Assembly: GCA_010671905.1 (NCBI GenBank)
Contig: JAAHII010000001.1
Span: forward strand, 2,604,001 to 2,668,000
DNA: 64,000 nt
DNA from: Leptolyngbya sp. SIOISBB
GTDB lineage: Bacteria; Cyanobacteriota; Cyanobacteriia; Phormidesmidales; Phormidesmidaceae
Reading direction: 5' to 3'
Shown: piece after piece, positions 46,501 through 56,414 of the stretch
Numbering within the stretch: position 1 is the first letter of the stretch
Layout: the number at the start of each line of letters is the position of its first letter
Notes under the pieces: generated by a model
The model's input: the letters and a program-made list of their open reading frames with translations, nothing else
The model's database searches: none
What the model was told of the DNA's origin: nothing
Translations under genes and position numbers: made by a program

Positions 46501-47059
46501 CGATCGGCGGATTCGTCACCTGAGCAAAGAGCTGCTGAAAATAGTCGTAGAGCAATTTCGGGCGATCGGACAGCACCGCGAGGGGCGTATCTGTGCCCAT
46601 CGCCCCGATCGCCTCAACGCCGTTTTGCGCCATCGGGGAGATCAGCAGGCGCAGTTCCTCAAAGGTGTAGCCAAAGGCCCGCTGTCGTTGCGCCAACGGC
46701 GCGGTTGGTTGCGGCACGGCATGCCGTGCCCGTACAGGGAGATCGGTCAGGTTCACTAGATGCTGATCTAGCCACTGCTGATAGGGCTGGGCTGTGGCAA
46801 TGCCCTGTTTGATTTCATCGTCGGCAATGATCCGTCCCTGGCTCATATCCACCAGGAACATCCGACCAGGCTCTAAACGGCCCTTCTTCACCACATCCTC
46901 GGGGGCTACTGGCAGCACGCCTGCTTCCGAGGCCATAATGACGCGATCATCTTTAGTCACGTAGTAGCGCGAGGGACGCAGGCCATTGCGATCAAGCACG
47001 GCGCCCATCATGGTGCCATCCGTGAACGCGATCGAAGCAGGACCGTCCCACGGTTCCAT
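43505..47059 (-). CDS. gltB: Glutamate synthase large subunit, main part (downstream of a frameshift)
   Basis: 1184 residues covering the end of the amidotransferase domain ([15 protein letters not shown]), the central domain, the FMN-binding synthase domain ([34 protein letters not shown]), the 3Fe-4S motif [18 protein letters not shown], and the C-terminal beta-helix GXGXG region. It makes glutamate from glutamine and 2-oxoglutarate. The N-terminal 345 residues are in another frame (next entry), separated by a probable one-base deletion. An 18-bp palindrome at 46713-46730 adds [13 protein letters not shown] in frame. With gltD adjacent it is the NADPH rather than the ferredoxin enzyme. Confidence 0.93.
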   Translation of the reverse strand: MEPWDGPASIAFTDGTMMGAVLDRNGLRPSRYYVTKDDRVIMASEAGVLPVAPEDVVKKGRLEPGRMFLVDMSQGRIIADDEIKQGIATAQPYQQWLDQHLVNLTDLPVRARHAVPQPTAPLAQRQRAFGYTFEELRLLISPMAQNGVEAIGAMGTDTPLAVLSDRPKLLYDYFQQLFAQVTNPPIDSIREAIVTSPITTIGSERNLLEPEPESCRLIKLKTPVISNAELAKLKEIDSPHFASITLPMLFDPQQGVDGMEAAIAAICEQADAAIADGTNLIILSDRDIDADHAAIPALLAVAGLHHHLIRNGTRTRVGLVLESGEPREVHHYAVLLGYGCGAINPYLAFETIEDMIADGTLADVDTATACKNYIKAVTKGVIKIGSKIGISTIQSYRGAQIFEAIGLDSTVIDKYFSWTASRLEGADLAVLAQEAILRHGHAFPDRDLPDHTLDVGGDYQWRKDGEAHLFSPETIHLLQAAVRVGDYELYKKYAAKINEHGKQFFRIRDLLEFKARDPIPLEEVEPVEAIMGRFKTGAMSYGSISKETHESLAIAMNRIGGKSNTGEGGEDPERYTWTNDRGDSKNSAIKQVASGRFGVTSLYLSQAKEIQIKMAQGAKPGEGGQLPGKKVYPWIAKVRHSTPGVGLISPPPHHDIYSIEDLAQLIHDLKNANRKARVSVKLVSEVGVGTVAAGVAKAHADVVLVSGFDGGTGASPQTSIKHAGLPWELGVAETHQTLVLNNLRSRIALETDGQMKTGRDVAIATLLGAEEYGFSTAPLVSLGCIMMRVCHKNTCPVGVATQDPELRKNFTGDPQHTVNLMTFIAQELREIMAELGFRTINEMVGRTDVLEAKSAIDHWKAKGVDVSKILHQPEVGADVGRYCQIPQDHGLEKSLDMTKLLDLCLPAIEKGEKVSATLPITNVNRVVGTILGNEISKRHWDGLPEDTVHLHFQGSAGQSFSAFVPKGVTMELEGDANDYLGKGLSGGKLVLYPPKASTFMAEENIITGNVAFYGATNGEAYIRGLAGERFCVRNSGVRAVVEGVGDHACEYMTGGKAVIIGPTGRNFAAGMSGGVAYVLDEAGDFATRCNTEMVDLEQLEDPEEILELHDMIQSHVKYTGSSKGDLVLAAWNDMVPKFVKVMPRDYKRVLQHIQKALADGLDGDDALSAAFEENARDIARISGS
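46713..46730. repeat. 18-bp palindrome inserted in gltB
   Basis: GGCACGGCATGCCGTGCC is a perfect palindrome followed by CGTAC, one edge of a common cyanobacterial repeat of the form GTACGGGCACGGCATGCCGTGCC. It lies in the coding sequence and is translated as ARHAVP without shifting the frame, at a spot where GltB homologues are shorter. Confidence 0.75.
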
Positions 47060-48096
47060 CAGGCAGGAATGGTATTCGTAAAACGCCTTTTCGCCGGACT
47101 CATGGACTCATGCCCCGCCCACGGCTCCGGAATCATCATCATCATCGCGTGGGGCAGAGAGCGGCCCGACAGGGTCAACATCTCCAGCGTGTTATCAAAA
47201 ATGGTGGAGTCGCTACCATCCACGTTGATGATGGGTTGGGCTTTTTTCAGATCGTCGCCAAATAACTCCGACTCAAACATCGACTGGCGCGCGTGCATCC
47301 AGTTGATGTTGCCACGCATCGTGTTGATTTCGCCGTTGTGGGCGATATAGCGGTAGGGATGAGCCCGCTCCCAGCTGGGGAAGGTATTGGTACTAAAGCG
47401 CGAATGCACCAAACCTAAAGCGCTTTCCATATCGGGGTCGCTGAGGTCAGGAAAATACTGCCCCACCTGCACCGGCATTAGTTGTCCCTTATAAACAATG
47501 GTGCGGCAAGAAATACTCGTGGGATACCAATAGCGATCGATGCCAGCGTGCCGCGTGGCCATGTGAGACTGCTTGCGAATCACATAGAGCTTGCGTTCAA
47601 ATGCCAGTTCATCGGCCAAATCCGAGCTGCGTCCAATAAACACCTGCTCCATAAAGGGCTCGCTGGCCAGCGCCGTTTCCCCCAAGGTGGAATTATCAGT
47701 GGGCACATCGCGCCAGCCAATCACCGTCTGTCCCGCTTGCGTCACGATGTCCTCAAAGATGCGCCGACTCTGTTGACGCACTTCTGGATCTGGTGACGCA
47801 TACATCATGCCGACGCCATAATGACCTGGCGTTGGCAAAGTCAGGCCCTCAGCAGCGGCCACCTTCTGCATAAATTTGTGAGGCAGCTGCAACAGCACAC
47901 CCGCCCCATCACCGGTATTCGGCTCCGCACCAACAGCACCGCGATGATCCAGATTGAGGAGAATAGTCAACGCCTGCTCCACGATGTCGTGTGATGCTTG
48001 TCCTTTCATTTGCACCACAAACCCAACGCCGCAGGCATCATGTTCAAACTGCGGATCGTAGAGGCCTTGTTTTAACGGCGAAGTATTGCGAATCAT
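47059..48096 (-). CDS. gltB: Glutamate synthase large subunit, N-terminal part (upstream of the frameshift)
   Basis: 345 residues starting at the ATG at 48096. After a propeptide of 21 residues comes the class II glutamine amidotransferase domain with its nucleophile Cys22 ([16 protein letters not shown]), [52 protein letters not shown]. It ends [13 protein letters not shown] where the family has [18 protein letters not shown]; restoring one G in the antisense AAAAGGCG at about 47084-47092 joins the two parts. Either a sequencing error or a broken gene; the rest shows no decay, which favours error or a very recent change. Confidence 0.92.
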   Translation of the reverse strand: MIRNTSPLKQGLYDPQFEHDACGVGFVVQMKGQASHDIVEQALTILLNLDHRGAVGAEPNTGDGAGVLLQLPHKFMQKVAAAEGLTLPTPGHYGVGMMYASPDPEVRQQSRRIFEDIVTQAGQTVIGWRDVPTDNSTLGETALASEPFMEQVFIGRSSDLADELAFERKLYVIRKQSHMATRHAGIDRYWYPTSISCRTIVYKGQLMPVQVGQYFPDLSDPDMESALGLVHSRFSTNTFPSWERAHPYRYIAHNGEINTMRGNINWMHARQSMFESELFGDDLKKAQPIINVDGSDSTIFDNTLEMLTLSGRSLPHAMMMMIPEPWAGHESMSPAKRRFTNTIPA

Positions 48097-48734
48097 TCTT
48101 TTTATTGGCCTGAAAACAGCACATAGTCAATCCACGACAACCGCTTCGACATACGTGGATCGAGTGGGTGAGGAGAGCGATCGCTCTCACGTGCTGAGAT
48201 TATCTATCTAGAAAATTGGATTTTCCGCTGTGCTTAAGAAAATCGTCAGATATGCCTCAGAGGAGTTGAATCATTTCTTATCAAATCCATGATTCGTTGA
48301 CGTCATCCCCCGCAACAACTGGAGCCATCCCCAGTCACCTGCGGATAAAATCTGATGGCAAATAGGCCCTCTTCGAAAAAATAAGTAAGCGATATTAGCT
48401 GAACTGAATTTCAAGAAACGACTGTGAATGATCTCTAGCAACCCTCAAAACAATCACAAAAACTTCAAGGTGAAACACACTAATTCACGTTCTCTCTTAC
48501 AAACTGCAAATAAAAGCCGCATAAAATGCACAACCATAACAGTTCATCTCTAATCTTCGAAGGGGCGATCGCGGCGAACCGATAATAACGACAAAATATG
48601 ACAGGGCATGAATCTTTTGCAAAGAGCGCGCACGAGGGCTGCACACCCCATCCCTGCAACTTACAATGCCTAGTCAGACTTGATACCCTCAGTTCCCTGG
48701 CTTGTTGTGATTACAGATAAGAGAGGCCAAACCC
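48097..48734. other. Divergent intergenic region upstream of gltB
   Basis: About 640 bp. On the minus strand GATAAT (48204-48199) could be the gltB -10 box. Downstream of it, in the putative leader, is a HIP1-centred perfect palindrome GAGAGCGATCGCTCTC (48173-48188). I find no GTA-N8-TAC site. Toward the plus-strand small gene I see only a weak TACAAT -10. Confidence 0.45.
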
Positions 48735-48953
48735 ATGCCACATACTCATCCGTCTCCAGATAAGGTCTACGAAAATCTCAAAAAGCTCGCCAATGCCGAT
48801 ACCGCTCAGAGTGCTGAATATCGTCAAGATGCCGTTGAAGTGTTGGCAGATCTAGAAGTCGATGTCGAAGTCCGCCAAGAAATCGCCGATCGCCTTGACG
48901 ACGCCAATCACCTAATGACCCTCAAGAATGTGGATGGAGAAGATAGCTATTAA
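48735..48953 (+). CDS. Conserved-looking small helical protein
   Basis: 72 residues, strongly helical and acidic (VYENLKKLANADTAQSAEYRQDAVEVLADLEVDVEVRQEIADRLDDA read as helices separated by short turns). GAGAGG precedes the ATG by about 8 nt, supporting a real gene. Not recognised; no membrane segment or signal. It stands alone between gltB and a desaturase gene. Confidence 0.7.
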   Translation: MPHTHPSPDKVYENLKKLANADTAQSAEYRQDAVEVLADLEVDVEVRQEIADRLDDANHLMTLKNVDGEDSY

Positions 48954-49078
48954 GCCCTGGCAGCAGCGTCAATGAGTGGGCCGCGATAGCCAGTGATCGC
49001 AACCCACTGAACCGATCGAGTTGCTGATAGTGCTCAGCGATCGCGGCCAGCCAGCCTAAATCTCACCTTGCCCAGCCC

Positions 49079-49996
49079 TCAACGCGTCGCCGCAAGGTTG
49101 GGCTCCGAGGGTGTTGTTTCACCCGCTGCTGGCAGCACAGTTGAGTTTGCCCGCGCTAATAGACGCGCTTCTGAAGGGCGCTGTAGCCGCGAAGCTAACG
49201 AGACGGCTTCCAGTAGTTGGATAAAGCGGTAAGTCGGATCAGGTAGATAAACGACCTGTCCGTCTTGCAGAGTGATCCCGTGACGGCTCGAAGCCGCAAA
49301 CGCGTGGTGCAGATTATGCCACCCTTCGCCCAAAGTGAGGGCGGCAACGAAGGCATTATTCCGGCTGTCGTCATGCGTGCTAAAGGGTTGATCGCCCACC
49401 CAATGACTGAGGGAATTCACAGTTTGCACCCCATGAAATAGTAGCGTTGTACTGAGGCAAAACGCGCCCAGATACTCGACGCCGCCAATGCTGTATGAGA
49501 GGGCACACAACGCTATCAAGGGCATGAAATGAAGTCGATCTAAACCCCTTAAAAAGGCATCCTGTTCCACATCAATCGGCAACTTAGCCGGGAAAAAATG
49601 GCGAGAGAGCAGCCATCCTCCTTGCGACCAGTAAAGCCCATTCACCCCCTTAGGCGGCATGCAGGGAGAATGAAGATCACGAGGCTGGTCAGCATGGCGG
49701 TGGTGAGCCAGGTGATGAGCTTTCCACCAGCTCGGCCCCATTTGTCCCGCAGCGGCTCCCAAAACACAGCCGACCCACAACACAGGCGTCGGTGCCTGAT
49801 AGCTTTTGTGGGTCAGTAATCGATGATAAATAGCAGTGGTTGCCAGCATTCGGATGCCGTACCACCCGACGACCCAAGCGATCGCCCCCCAGGACAACCC
49901 TGTCATAAACACAAGTAAGGCTCCAAGATGGCTGAGTAGGATCAGCACTGGGCCACAAACGTAAGCAAGGATGGTGAGCGGAGAATATTGCCGCAT
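49079..49996 (-). CDS. Acyl-lipid/acyl-CoA delta-9-type fatty acid desaturase
   Basis: Integral membrane di-iron desaturase. The 305-residue product has the three histidine boxes in order: HRLLTH (HxxxxH), HHLAHH (HxxHH), and HNLHH in EGWHNLHHAF, between about four hydrophobic helices. Cyanobacterial members of this group (DesC-like) introduce the delta-9 double bond into stearoyl chains. A tail of about 45 residues after the last box is Ala/Glu/Pro-rich. The symbol is withheld because several desC paralogues exist. Confidence 0.92.
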   Translation of the reverse strand: MRQYSPLTILAYVCGPVLILLSHLGALLVFMTGLSWGAIAWVVGWYGIRMLATTAIYHRLLTHKSYQAPTPVLWVGCVLGAAAGQMGPSWWKAHHLAHHRHADQPRDLHSPCMPPKGVNGLYWSQGGWLLSRHFFPAKLPIDVEQDAFLRGLDRLHFMPLIALCALSYSIGGVEYLGAFCLSTTLLFHGVQTVNSLSHWVGDQPFSTHDDSRNNAFVAALTLGEGWHNLHHAFAASSRHGITLQDGQVVYLPDPTYRFIQLLEAVSLASRLQRPSEARLLARANSTVLPAAGETTPSEPNLAATR

Positions 49997-50493
49997 ATTT
50001 TTCTTTTGTTGCCCAATATTGAGTAAACCTCAGTCTACCGGCATCTGTCGCTGCTCTCATCTCCCTCAAGACAAATTCCTCGCTATTACGGCGACTTGAG
50101 GTCTTCATTGAAACCTCGTGAGGTCTGGGCGATCACCCCTTGCGCATTCGCGGGCGGGCGATCGCCGTTCCGGCGCAATGCAGTTTCAACATGACTGGCC
50201 CCCGCCGTTGCCCTACCGTACGACAGGCCAACGGCGCTCATGATCCATATAGGCTGAATCTGCCGTTCAGGGGCTGGCCACGATCTTTAAACATGCCCAT
50301 GGGTACCGTCCCCTACAGCTGGAACCCCAGAGCAAATTTTCGGGTCTTGTACTGTAGAACGCGGCCATGTGTTGCACAGAGAGTCAGCACTAATGGGCCT
50401 CCCTGGCCAATCTGAAGGCGAGCCGATCAGTGACTCATCGCCGCATCATCCACACCGCATTCCTTGAAGTATTGCTGACTGAAAAACACGCAT
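49997..50493. other. Intergenic region, nothing supported
   Basis: About 500 bp between divergent genes. Small open frames here have no coding features. The gene to the right has no strong ribosome site just before its ATG. Confidence 0.4.
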
Positions 50494-51558
50494 ATGCAAA
50501 ATTCTAGTTTTGTACAAGAAGTTGTCCGGCTGACGAACGAGTTTCGGGCCAAAAATGGTCTGGGCGTGCTCTCAGTAGACATCGACCTGACTGAAGCGGC
50601 CCAATCTTATTCCAAAACCATGGCCCGTGGGGACTTTTTTAGTCATATCGGGAAAGATGGCTCACTGCCGTGGGATCGGGCAGAGGACGCTGGGTACGAA
50701 AGTGGCATCATCGGCGAAAACATCGGGGCGGGCTTCCGGACTCCCGAAGAGATCGTCGACGCCTGGATCGACAGTGATAGCCACCGAGCTGCCATGCTCA
50801 ATCCTCGATATAACGAGATTGGCGTGGGCTACTACTTTCTTCGCAACGATACGGGCTCGGTCAACTACAACTCCTATTGGACACAACTGTTTGGCCAGGG
50901 CGACATCGAAGTTGTCACTGCCGATAATCGTGTTGGGGTGTTTGATCCGCTGCAGTATGGGGCGTCCCATAGCGATCTGATAGCGGCCTATGGCTACGAT
51001 CCATTCGCCTTTGAGCAGCATTACATCATTTTTGGCCAAACCGAAGGTCGGGCGAGCGATCGCTTCGATGAAGAGCGCTATTTAGCATCTAACGATGACT
51101 TGATCCAAGCGTTTGGCTACGACCTCACGACTGCGACCATCCACTACATTCTCTTTGGCTATCACGAGGGCCGCTCCAAGAACGACTTTGGACCCATGCA
51201 ATATTTGGCGTCCTACGGCGATCTACTCACCGCTTTTGGCGTGAATACAGAAGCTGCTACCCGCCACTATATTCAACTGGGTCATCGTGAAGGACGCTCG
51301 GATGAGTTGTTTGATGCTGGGCGCTACTTAGCCTCAAACACTGACTTGATCCAAGCATTTGGCTATGACACCGAGAGCGCCTCAGCTCACTACATCCTGC
51401 TCGGTATCAGCGAAAACCGTTCAACCATATCGTTCGACCCCGCCACCTACCTAGGACTGCACGCTGATTTGCGGGCAGCGTTTGGGAACGACCTAGACGC
51501 AGCCACCCGACACTATATCCAGTTGGGTTTCAACGAGGGCAGAGTCACGGGCACGTAG
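50494..51558 (+). CDS. CAP/SCP-domain protein with five Tyr-Leu-Ala-Ser repeats
   Basis: 354 residues. The N-terminal CAP domain (about 1-145) shows LTNEFRAKNGLGVLSVDIDLTEAAQSYS, DFFSHIGKDG, GENIGAG and SHRAAMLNPRYNEIGVGYY. Then come five repeats of about 40 residues with the pattern F-D-x-x-x-Y-L-A-S-x-x-D-L-I-x-A-F-G-Y-D...H-Y-I-x-x-G-x-x-E-G-R, a repeat seen in large secreted cyanobacterial proteins. There is no N-terminal signal peptide, so export would need another route such as a C-terminal-signal type I system. CAP domains often act in secreted proteins; activity unknown. Confidence 0.85.
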   Translation: MQNSSFVQEVVRLTNEFRAKNGLGVLSVDIDLTEAAQSYSKTMARGDFFSHIGKDGSLPWDRAEDAGYESGIIGENIGAGFRTPEEIVDAWIDSDSHRAAMLNPRYNEIGVGYYFLRNDTGSVNYNSYWTQLFGQGDIEVVTADNRVGVFDPLQYGASHSDLIAAYGYDPFAFEQHYIIFGQTEGRASDRFDEERYLASNDDLIQAFGYDLTTATIHYILFGYHEGRSKNDFGPMQYLASYGDLLTAFGVNTEAATRHYIQLGHREGRSDELFDAGRYLASNTDLIQAFGYDTESASAHYILLGISENRSTISFDPATYLGLHADLRAAFGNDLDAATRHYIQLGFNEGRVTGT

Positions 51559-51856
51559 AGTTCTGCGGGTTAGCTGTGGCAGGGGATGAGAGCCGAGGAA
51601 GCGGGTGCAGGGTCTATGGTGCAAGGGACAAACCGGCACCTGGAACCTTGAACCCAGCATCCCCAACCTGGCACCTAGAAACAGCAACCCTACACCCTGA
51701 ACCCTGCGCCCTCTTTAACGAGTCGCGCGATTTCTCCGCATGCAATCAGTCCTCTTATACCGATTCTCTAAAATCTAGCGACACATCCTTTCACCTTCCC
51801 CTCTTGTTCCCATGGCCCTCCACTAAAATCTGTAGCGCTATTCTGGAGAACTGGTA
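51559..51856. repeat. Degenerate heptamer-type repeat region
   Basis: Between the convergent CAP and ATPase genes, 51630-51720 contains imperfect repeats such as CACCTGG, CCTTGAACC, ACCCTGAACCCTG, similar in style to the short tandem repeats common between cyanobacterial genes. No gene is apparent. Confidence 0.5.
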
Positions 51857-54601
51857 TTAGCCATGCTGGCGTTTGGCCTTGATCTTGGCGGACCTTGAGT
51901 CGAGCGCATTGGCCCCAAGCGCAACTGGAATCATGGGCAGCATTGGAATCAAACAAATGAGTCCCTGCTGCCAAGTGAGGGGAGCAGTTTCAAATAGCGT
52001 GTTCATGAATCCCCACTGACTGAAGAGAATCTGCAGCCAGACCGCGACGCCAATCCCTGCCAACAAAATGGGAGCGTTGGTAATGACAGAGGATTGACGC
52101 CGCAGGTAAGTCACGAGGCTGAGGCCCAATTGGCTGATACTTAGCAGGTAAATGATGCGAGCCGCCACCAGTGCTTGAATCGCCATCGTCCGGGCAACCG
52201 CCACATCCCCTGTGTTCAGCTTGGCCCACTCAAAGATGCCGAAAATGAGAATCCAGTTAAAAACGGAAACGAGGACAATACGCCGCAGCAGTGGCAACGT
52301 GATTAACGGCTCGTTGGGATTGCGAGGCAACTGCTGCATCGTGCCTGGAGATTTCGGCTCAAAGGCCAGCGGCACCGTCATCGTAATGGAATTGATCATG
52401 TTGAGCCAGAGAACCTGGAGGGCCAAGATCGGTAAGTCTCTGGCCAGCAGCGCGCTAATCAAAATCGTCATCGACTCCCCGCCGTTCACCGGCAGCAAAA
52501 AGGCGATCGCTTTGCGCAAATTCTGATAAACCGTGCGCCCCTCTTCGACCGCTGCCGCGATCGACGCAAAATTATCATCAGTCAGCAGCATGTCCGCCGA
52601 TTCGCGGGCAACCTCGGTGCCCCCTTTGCCCATAGCGATGCCAATATCCGCCTGTTTTAGCGCCGGGGCATCATTCACTCCATCCCCAGTCATCGCCACG
52701 ATATGGCCTTTAGACTGCAAGGCTTCGACTAACTGGAGCTTTTGGGCGGGCGCGACTCTGGCAAAGACAGCGCCCTCTTCAATCACCTGAGCAATTTTTT
52801 CCTCATTCATTGAGGCCAACTGCTGTCCCTCAAAGGCAAACACTTGTTGGCTGGATTGAATCCCCATGCGGTGGGCGATCGCGCGGGCCGTAGTAATGTG
52901 ATCACCCGTGATCATCTTCACCTGAATACCAGCAGTCTGACAGGTTTGGACAGCTGTGATCGCCTCTGGGCGCGGGGGGTCGATCATGCCCTGCAAACCC
53001 AAAAACACGAGGTCTTGGGCAATATCCTCATGTTCGAGCGCGTGCTGATGTGTTGGCAACCTCTTTTGGGCAAAGGCCAACACCCGTAGACCCTGCCCCG
53101 CCATCGTTTGGACAACTTGCTCAACAGCGTCGCGATCGAGCGGCAGGATGTGCCCATGACTGGCCAGTTCATGGGAGCAGCGCTGCAGGAGTGCTTCCAC
53201 CGATCCTTTGACGTAAACCATGGGCGGTTCTGGATCATGTAGCGTTGCCATGTATTGGTATTGCGACTCAAAGGGAATGGCGTCTAAACGAGGCTTCGCA
53301 GCCACGAGTCCGGCTTGACTCAGGCTGGCTTTAGCAGCGGCGGTCAACAGGGCGCCTTCGGTCGGATCACCCACCATCGACCACTCTCCGCCAGTTTGCT
53401 TAAGCTGAGAGTCGTTGCACAGCACGCCACAGGTCAAGCATTCTTCTAATACTTTGGCTAACCCATCCGCCCAAGGACTCGTGATCGCTCCATGGCCGGT
53501 GAGTTGAATGTCGCCTTTGGGGCTATAGCCGCCCCCGCTCACGGTGTAGAGTTCACCACCCGCATAGATCGCTTGTACAGTCATCTGATTTTCTGTGAGC
53601 GTCCCCGTTTTGTCAGAGCAGATCACTGTCGCACTGCCAAGGGCTTCAACGGCCGGTAACTTCCGCACAATGGCGTGACGGCTCGCCATCCGGTTTACCC
53701 CAATCGCGAGCGTAATGGTGACGACCGCCGGTAAGCCTTCTGGAATGGCACTAACCGATAGCGCAACCGCCGCTTCAAACATATAAATCCAGGTTTCGCC
53801 CTGGGCGCGCCCAATCACAAACGTCAAGGTCGCCAGCGTTAGCACGGCATAGAGCAAGGTACGGCTAAATTGAGCAAACTTACGCGTCAGCGGTGTTGCC
53901 AAGTTCACGCGCTGCTCCATCGATTGCGAAATTTGCCCGACTTCCGTCGCATCAGCCGTCGCCACAACCAGTCCCTTACCCTGACCAAAGGTCACAAAAC
54001 TACCGGCGTAGGCCATGTTGGTGCGTTCGGCCAGAGGCGTCTCCAGCTCTAGGGGAGTGACGGCTTTTTCCACGGGTACCGATTCCCCCGTTAGAGCCGA
54101 CTCATCAATTTGTAAATTGCGGACTTTGAGCAGCCGCAAATCAGCGGGGACTTTATCTCCAGAAGTGAGCAGCACCATGTCTCCGGGCACTAACTCGGAC
54201 GACGGCACTCGCAGCGTCTCACTGTCTCGTAGCACTGTCGCTTCAGTGGTGACGGCCTTGGCTAAAGAGGCGATCGCCCCTTCAGCCTTGGCTTCTTGCA
54301 CATAGCCAATTACCGCATTAATCAGCGTCACCCCCCAAATCACCGCTGCATTGGTCCAGGATCCCAGTAACGCTTTCACCGCCCCCGCGATCAACAAGAT
54401 GTACAGAAGGGGTTGATGAAATTGCAGCAGAAACCTCAGCCAAGCAGGCTTACCGGCCTTAAATGTCAGCTCATTCGTGCCATATTCGGTCAGCCGGTGA
54501 GCGATCACCTCTGCTGACAGCCCCTTTTCTGCATGACTATTGAACTGGTCGATTACCACTTGCTCTGATAGGTGGTGATAACCGGGCAATTGCGTTTGCA
54601 C
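51857..54601 (-). CDS. P-type cation-transporting ATPase (PacL/PMCA-like)
   Basis: 914-residue membrane pump. Domains in order: N-terminal cation-ATPase domain, actuator with LTGES (DESALTGESVPVEK), M4 motif SAIPEGLPAVVTITLAIG, phosphorylation site CSDKTGTLTENQM, nucleotide domain with FESQYQYMATL and KGSVEALL, MITGDHITTARAIA, hinge MTGDGVNDAPALKQADIGIAMG, and C-terminal helices with LWLNMINSITMTVPLAFEP. The M4 PEGLP with Asn-rich M6 is found in Ca2+/Na+-type (P2) pumps; the exact ion is not readable. GTG start at 54601 with GAGG 5 nt upstream. Confidence 0.92.
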   Translation of the reverse strand: MQTQLPGYHHLSEQVVIDQFNSHAEKGLSAEVIAHRLTEYGTNELTFKAGKPAWLRFLLQFHQPLLYILLIAGAVKALLGSWTNAAVIWGVTLINAVIGYVQEAKAEGAIASLAKAVTTEATVLRDSETLRVPSSELVPGDMVLLTSGDKVPADLRLLKVRNLQIDESALTGESVPVEKAVTPLELETPLAERTNMAYAGSFVTFGQGKGLVVATADATEVGQISQSMEQRVNLATPLTRKFAQFSRTLLYAVLTLATLTFVIGRAQGETWIYMFEAAVALSVSAIPEGLPAVVTITLAIGVNRMASRHAIVRKLPAVEALGSATVICSDKTGTLTENQMTVQAIYAGGELYTVSGGGYSPKGDIQLTGHGAITSPWADGLAKVLEECLTCGVLCNDSQLKQTGGEWSMVGDPTEGALLTAAAKASLSQAGLVAAKPRLDAIPFESQYQYMATLHDPEPPMVYVKGSVEALLQRCSHELASHGHILPLDRDAVEQVVQTMAGQGLRVLAFAQKRLPTHQHALEHEDIAQDLVFLGLQGMIDPPRPEAITAVQTCQTAGIQVKMITGDHITTARAIAHRMGIQSSQQVFAFEGQQLASMNEEKIAQVIEEGAVFARVAPAQKLQLVEALQSKGHIVAMTGDGVNDAPALKQADIGIAMGKGGTEVARESADMLLTDDNFASIAAAVEEGRTVYQNLRKAIAFLLPVNGGESMTILISALLARDLPILALQVLWLNMINSITMTVPLAFEPKSPGTMQQLPRNPNEPLITLPLLRRIVLVSVFNWILIFGIFEWAKLNTGDVAVARTMAIQALVAARIIYLLSISQLGLSLVTYLRRQSSVITNAPILLAGIGVAVWLQILFSQWGFMNTLFETAPLTWQQGLICLIPMLPMIPVALGANALDSRSAKIKAKRQHG

Positions 54602-54918
54602 TGACCTCTAGCCCTCCCATTGGGTTTCTGCTACTCGATTCTAGTGGCCATAAACTCGCAACAGCTTGAGCACAGAGGGCTTTCGTATGAAACTGTAAAT
54701 CATTGTTTTCTATAGATTTCATAGGAAATTGATAATTCTACGGCCAATAATAATTCTTGTTTAAAGGGCGTTAATTGTCTTGATCCCCACCCGGTTTTTC
54801 ATGGGTCTTGGGGAACTTGGCCGGTCTCAAAATCAGACTATTCATCTCCCTCTGCTGAGAATTTGGGACACATCCCAGAAAACTGTAAATTGGAGATGAC
54901 CTGCACTCTGGTAACACC
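54602..54918. other. Divergent promoter region between ATPase and dxr
   Basis: About 315 bp, AT-rich around 54700-54770 (TTCTATAGATTTCATAGGAA, TTGATAATTCT), plausible for promoters in both directions, but I cannot fix a start site. No gene seen. Confidence 0.4.
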
Positions 54919-56112
54919 GTGAAAGCGATTACTCTGCTTGGCTCCACCGGCTCCATCGGCACGCAAACGCTCGATATTTTAGAATCCCATCCTGCAGATT
55001 TTCGGTTAGTCGGGATCGCCGCCGGGAATAACGTTGAGCTGCTGGCCCAGCAGGTCCGCCAGTTCCAACCCGAAATTGTTGCCATCCGCAACGAGAGTAA
55101 GTTGCCAGACCTCAAGGCCGCCCTGGCGGACCTCGATCCCCAGCCAATGATCATGGCCGGCGATGACGGCGTGGTAGAAGTCGCTCGCTACGGTGATGCC
55201 GAAGCCGTCGTGACCGGGATTGTCGGCTGTGCCGGATTGTTACCGACACTAGCGGCGATCGAAGCCGGTAAAGATATCGCCCTCGCGAATAAAGAGACCC
55301 TAATTGCAGGCGGTCCGGTGGTTTTGCCATTGGTCGCAAAGCATGGCGTCAAGTTGTTGCCGGCTGATTCTGAACACTCAGCTATTTTCCAATGTTTGCA
55401 GGGGGTGCCAGAGGGCGGGCTGCGGCGCATCATCCTGACCGCATCCGGCGGTGCCTTTCGCGATTGGCCGGTGGCAAAGCTGCCCCAAGTGACGATCGCC
55501 GATGCCCTGAAGCACCCCAACTGGAGCATGGGCCGCAAAATCACCGTCGATTCTGCCACCCTGATGAACAAAGGTTTGGAAGTGATTGAGGCCCACTACC
55601 TCTTTGGCCAAGACTACGACGACATCGATATCGTCATTCATCCCCAAAGTATTATTCATTCACTAATTGAACTGCAAGATACCTCAGTACTGGCGCAATT
55701 GGGTTGGCCAGATATGCGGCTGCCACTGCTTTACGCCATCTCTTGGCCCGATCGCATCTACACCGATTGGGAACCCTTAGATTTAGTGAAAGCCGGAACC
55801 TTGACCTTTCGCGAACCCGACCACGCAAAGTATCCCTGTATGGAAATCGCCTACGCAGCTGGTCGCGCTGGAGGCACGATGACCGCAGTGCTCAATGCCG
55901 CCAATGAGCAAGCCGTGGCCCTGTTCCTCGACGAGCAAATTAGCTACCTTGACATTCCCAAAGTGATTGAGCGGGTGTGCGATCGCCATCGGAACGACCT
56001 CAAAGCCCAACCCACCCTAGAAGATATCCTCACGGTGGATCAGTGGGCCCGTACAGAGACCCTAGACACTAGCAAAAAGCTGGCCGCTCCCGTGATGGCA
56101 TCGATGGGCTAG
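54919..56112 (+). CDS. dxr: 1-Deoxy-D-xylulose-5-phosphate reductoisomerase
   Basis: NADPH-dependent second enzyme of the MEP isoprenoid pathway. 397 residues from a GTG at 54919, starting [19 protein letters not shown] (Rossmann loop). Other marks: [39 protein letters not shown] and [23 protein letters not shown] with the active-site loop and metal ligands. It feeds crtE and menA products. A small membrane-protein gene follows after 4 bp. Confidence 0.97.
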   Translation: MKAITLLGSTGSIGTQTLDILESHPADFRLVGIAAGNNVELLAQQVRQFQPEIVAIRNESKLPDLKAALADLDPQPMIMAGDDGVVEVARYGDAEAVVTGIVGCAGLLPTLAAIEAGKDIALANKETLIAGGPVVLPLVAKHGVKLLPADSEHSAIFQCLQGVPEGGLRRIILTASGGAFRDWPVAKLPQVTIADALKHPNWSMGRKITVDSATLMNKGLEVIEAHYLFGQDYDDIDIVIHPQSIIHSLIELQDTSVLAQLGWPDMRLPLLYAISWPDRIYTDWEPLDLVKAGTLTFREPDHAKYPCMEIAYAAGRAGGTMTAVLNAANEQAVALFLDEQISYLDIPKVIERVCDRHRNDLKAQPTLEDILTVDQWARTETLDTSKKLAAPVMASMG

Positions 56113-56116
56113 TGAG

Positions 56117-56323
56117 ATGGAACTGGTCATCGTCATCGGTATTCTCCTCATCGCGCTTTGGGTCTTTACGGGGCTCCTCAAAGTCGTGCGCGCCACTATG
56201 AGGATCGCGATTTTGATCGCGCTCGTGTTACTTGTGGTGTTCATTGTCAGTGTCGGTCCCCAAACTCTGTGGGAGCAAATTCAACCTTGGCTGCCCGGCT
56301 TCGCGCCAGGGAATTCACAGTAA
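56117..56323 (+). CDS. Small membrane protein downstream of dxr
   Basis: 68 residues with two hydrophobic segments (IVIGILLIALWVFTGLL and IAILIALVLLVVFIVSV) and a short polar tail. It starts 4 bp after the dxr stop, likely co-transcribed. Its TAA stop falls within the 5-bp target duplication of the IS982 element, so the insertion landed exactly at its end without removing the stop. Family not recognised. Confidence 0.65.
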   Translation: MELVIVIGILLIALWVFTGLLKVVRATMRIAILIALVLLVVFIVSVGPQTLWEQIQPWLPGFAPGNSQ

Positions 56324-56414
56324 TGACGCGATGTGCAACTAATAATTGAGAAAAGGTTCCAACTCTAGAAGCTAGAGCTATCAACAGTTCTAGGACTTTC
56401 TAGGAGCTGAAACC

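Noticed and set aside
47059-47100. Programmed frameshift in gltB
   Set aside because: No classical slippery heptamer with downstream structure, and gltB is not known to use recoding; a deletion or sequencing error is simpler.
50140-50415. Plus-strand frame upstream of the CAP-domain gene
   Set aside because: Arg/Pro-rich translation typical of a non-coding GC-rich stretch; no supporting signal.
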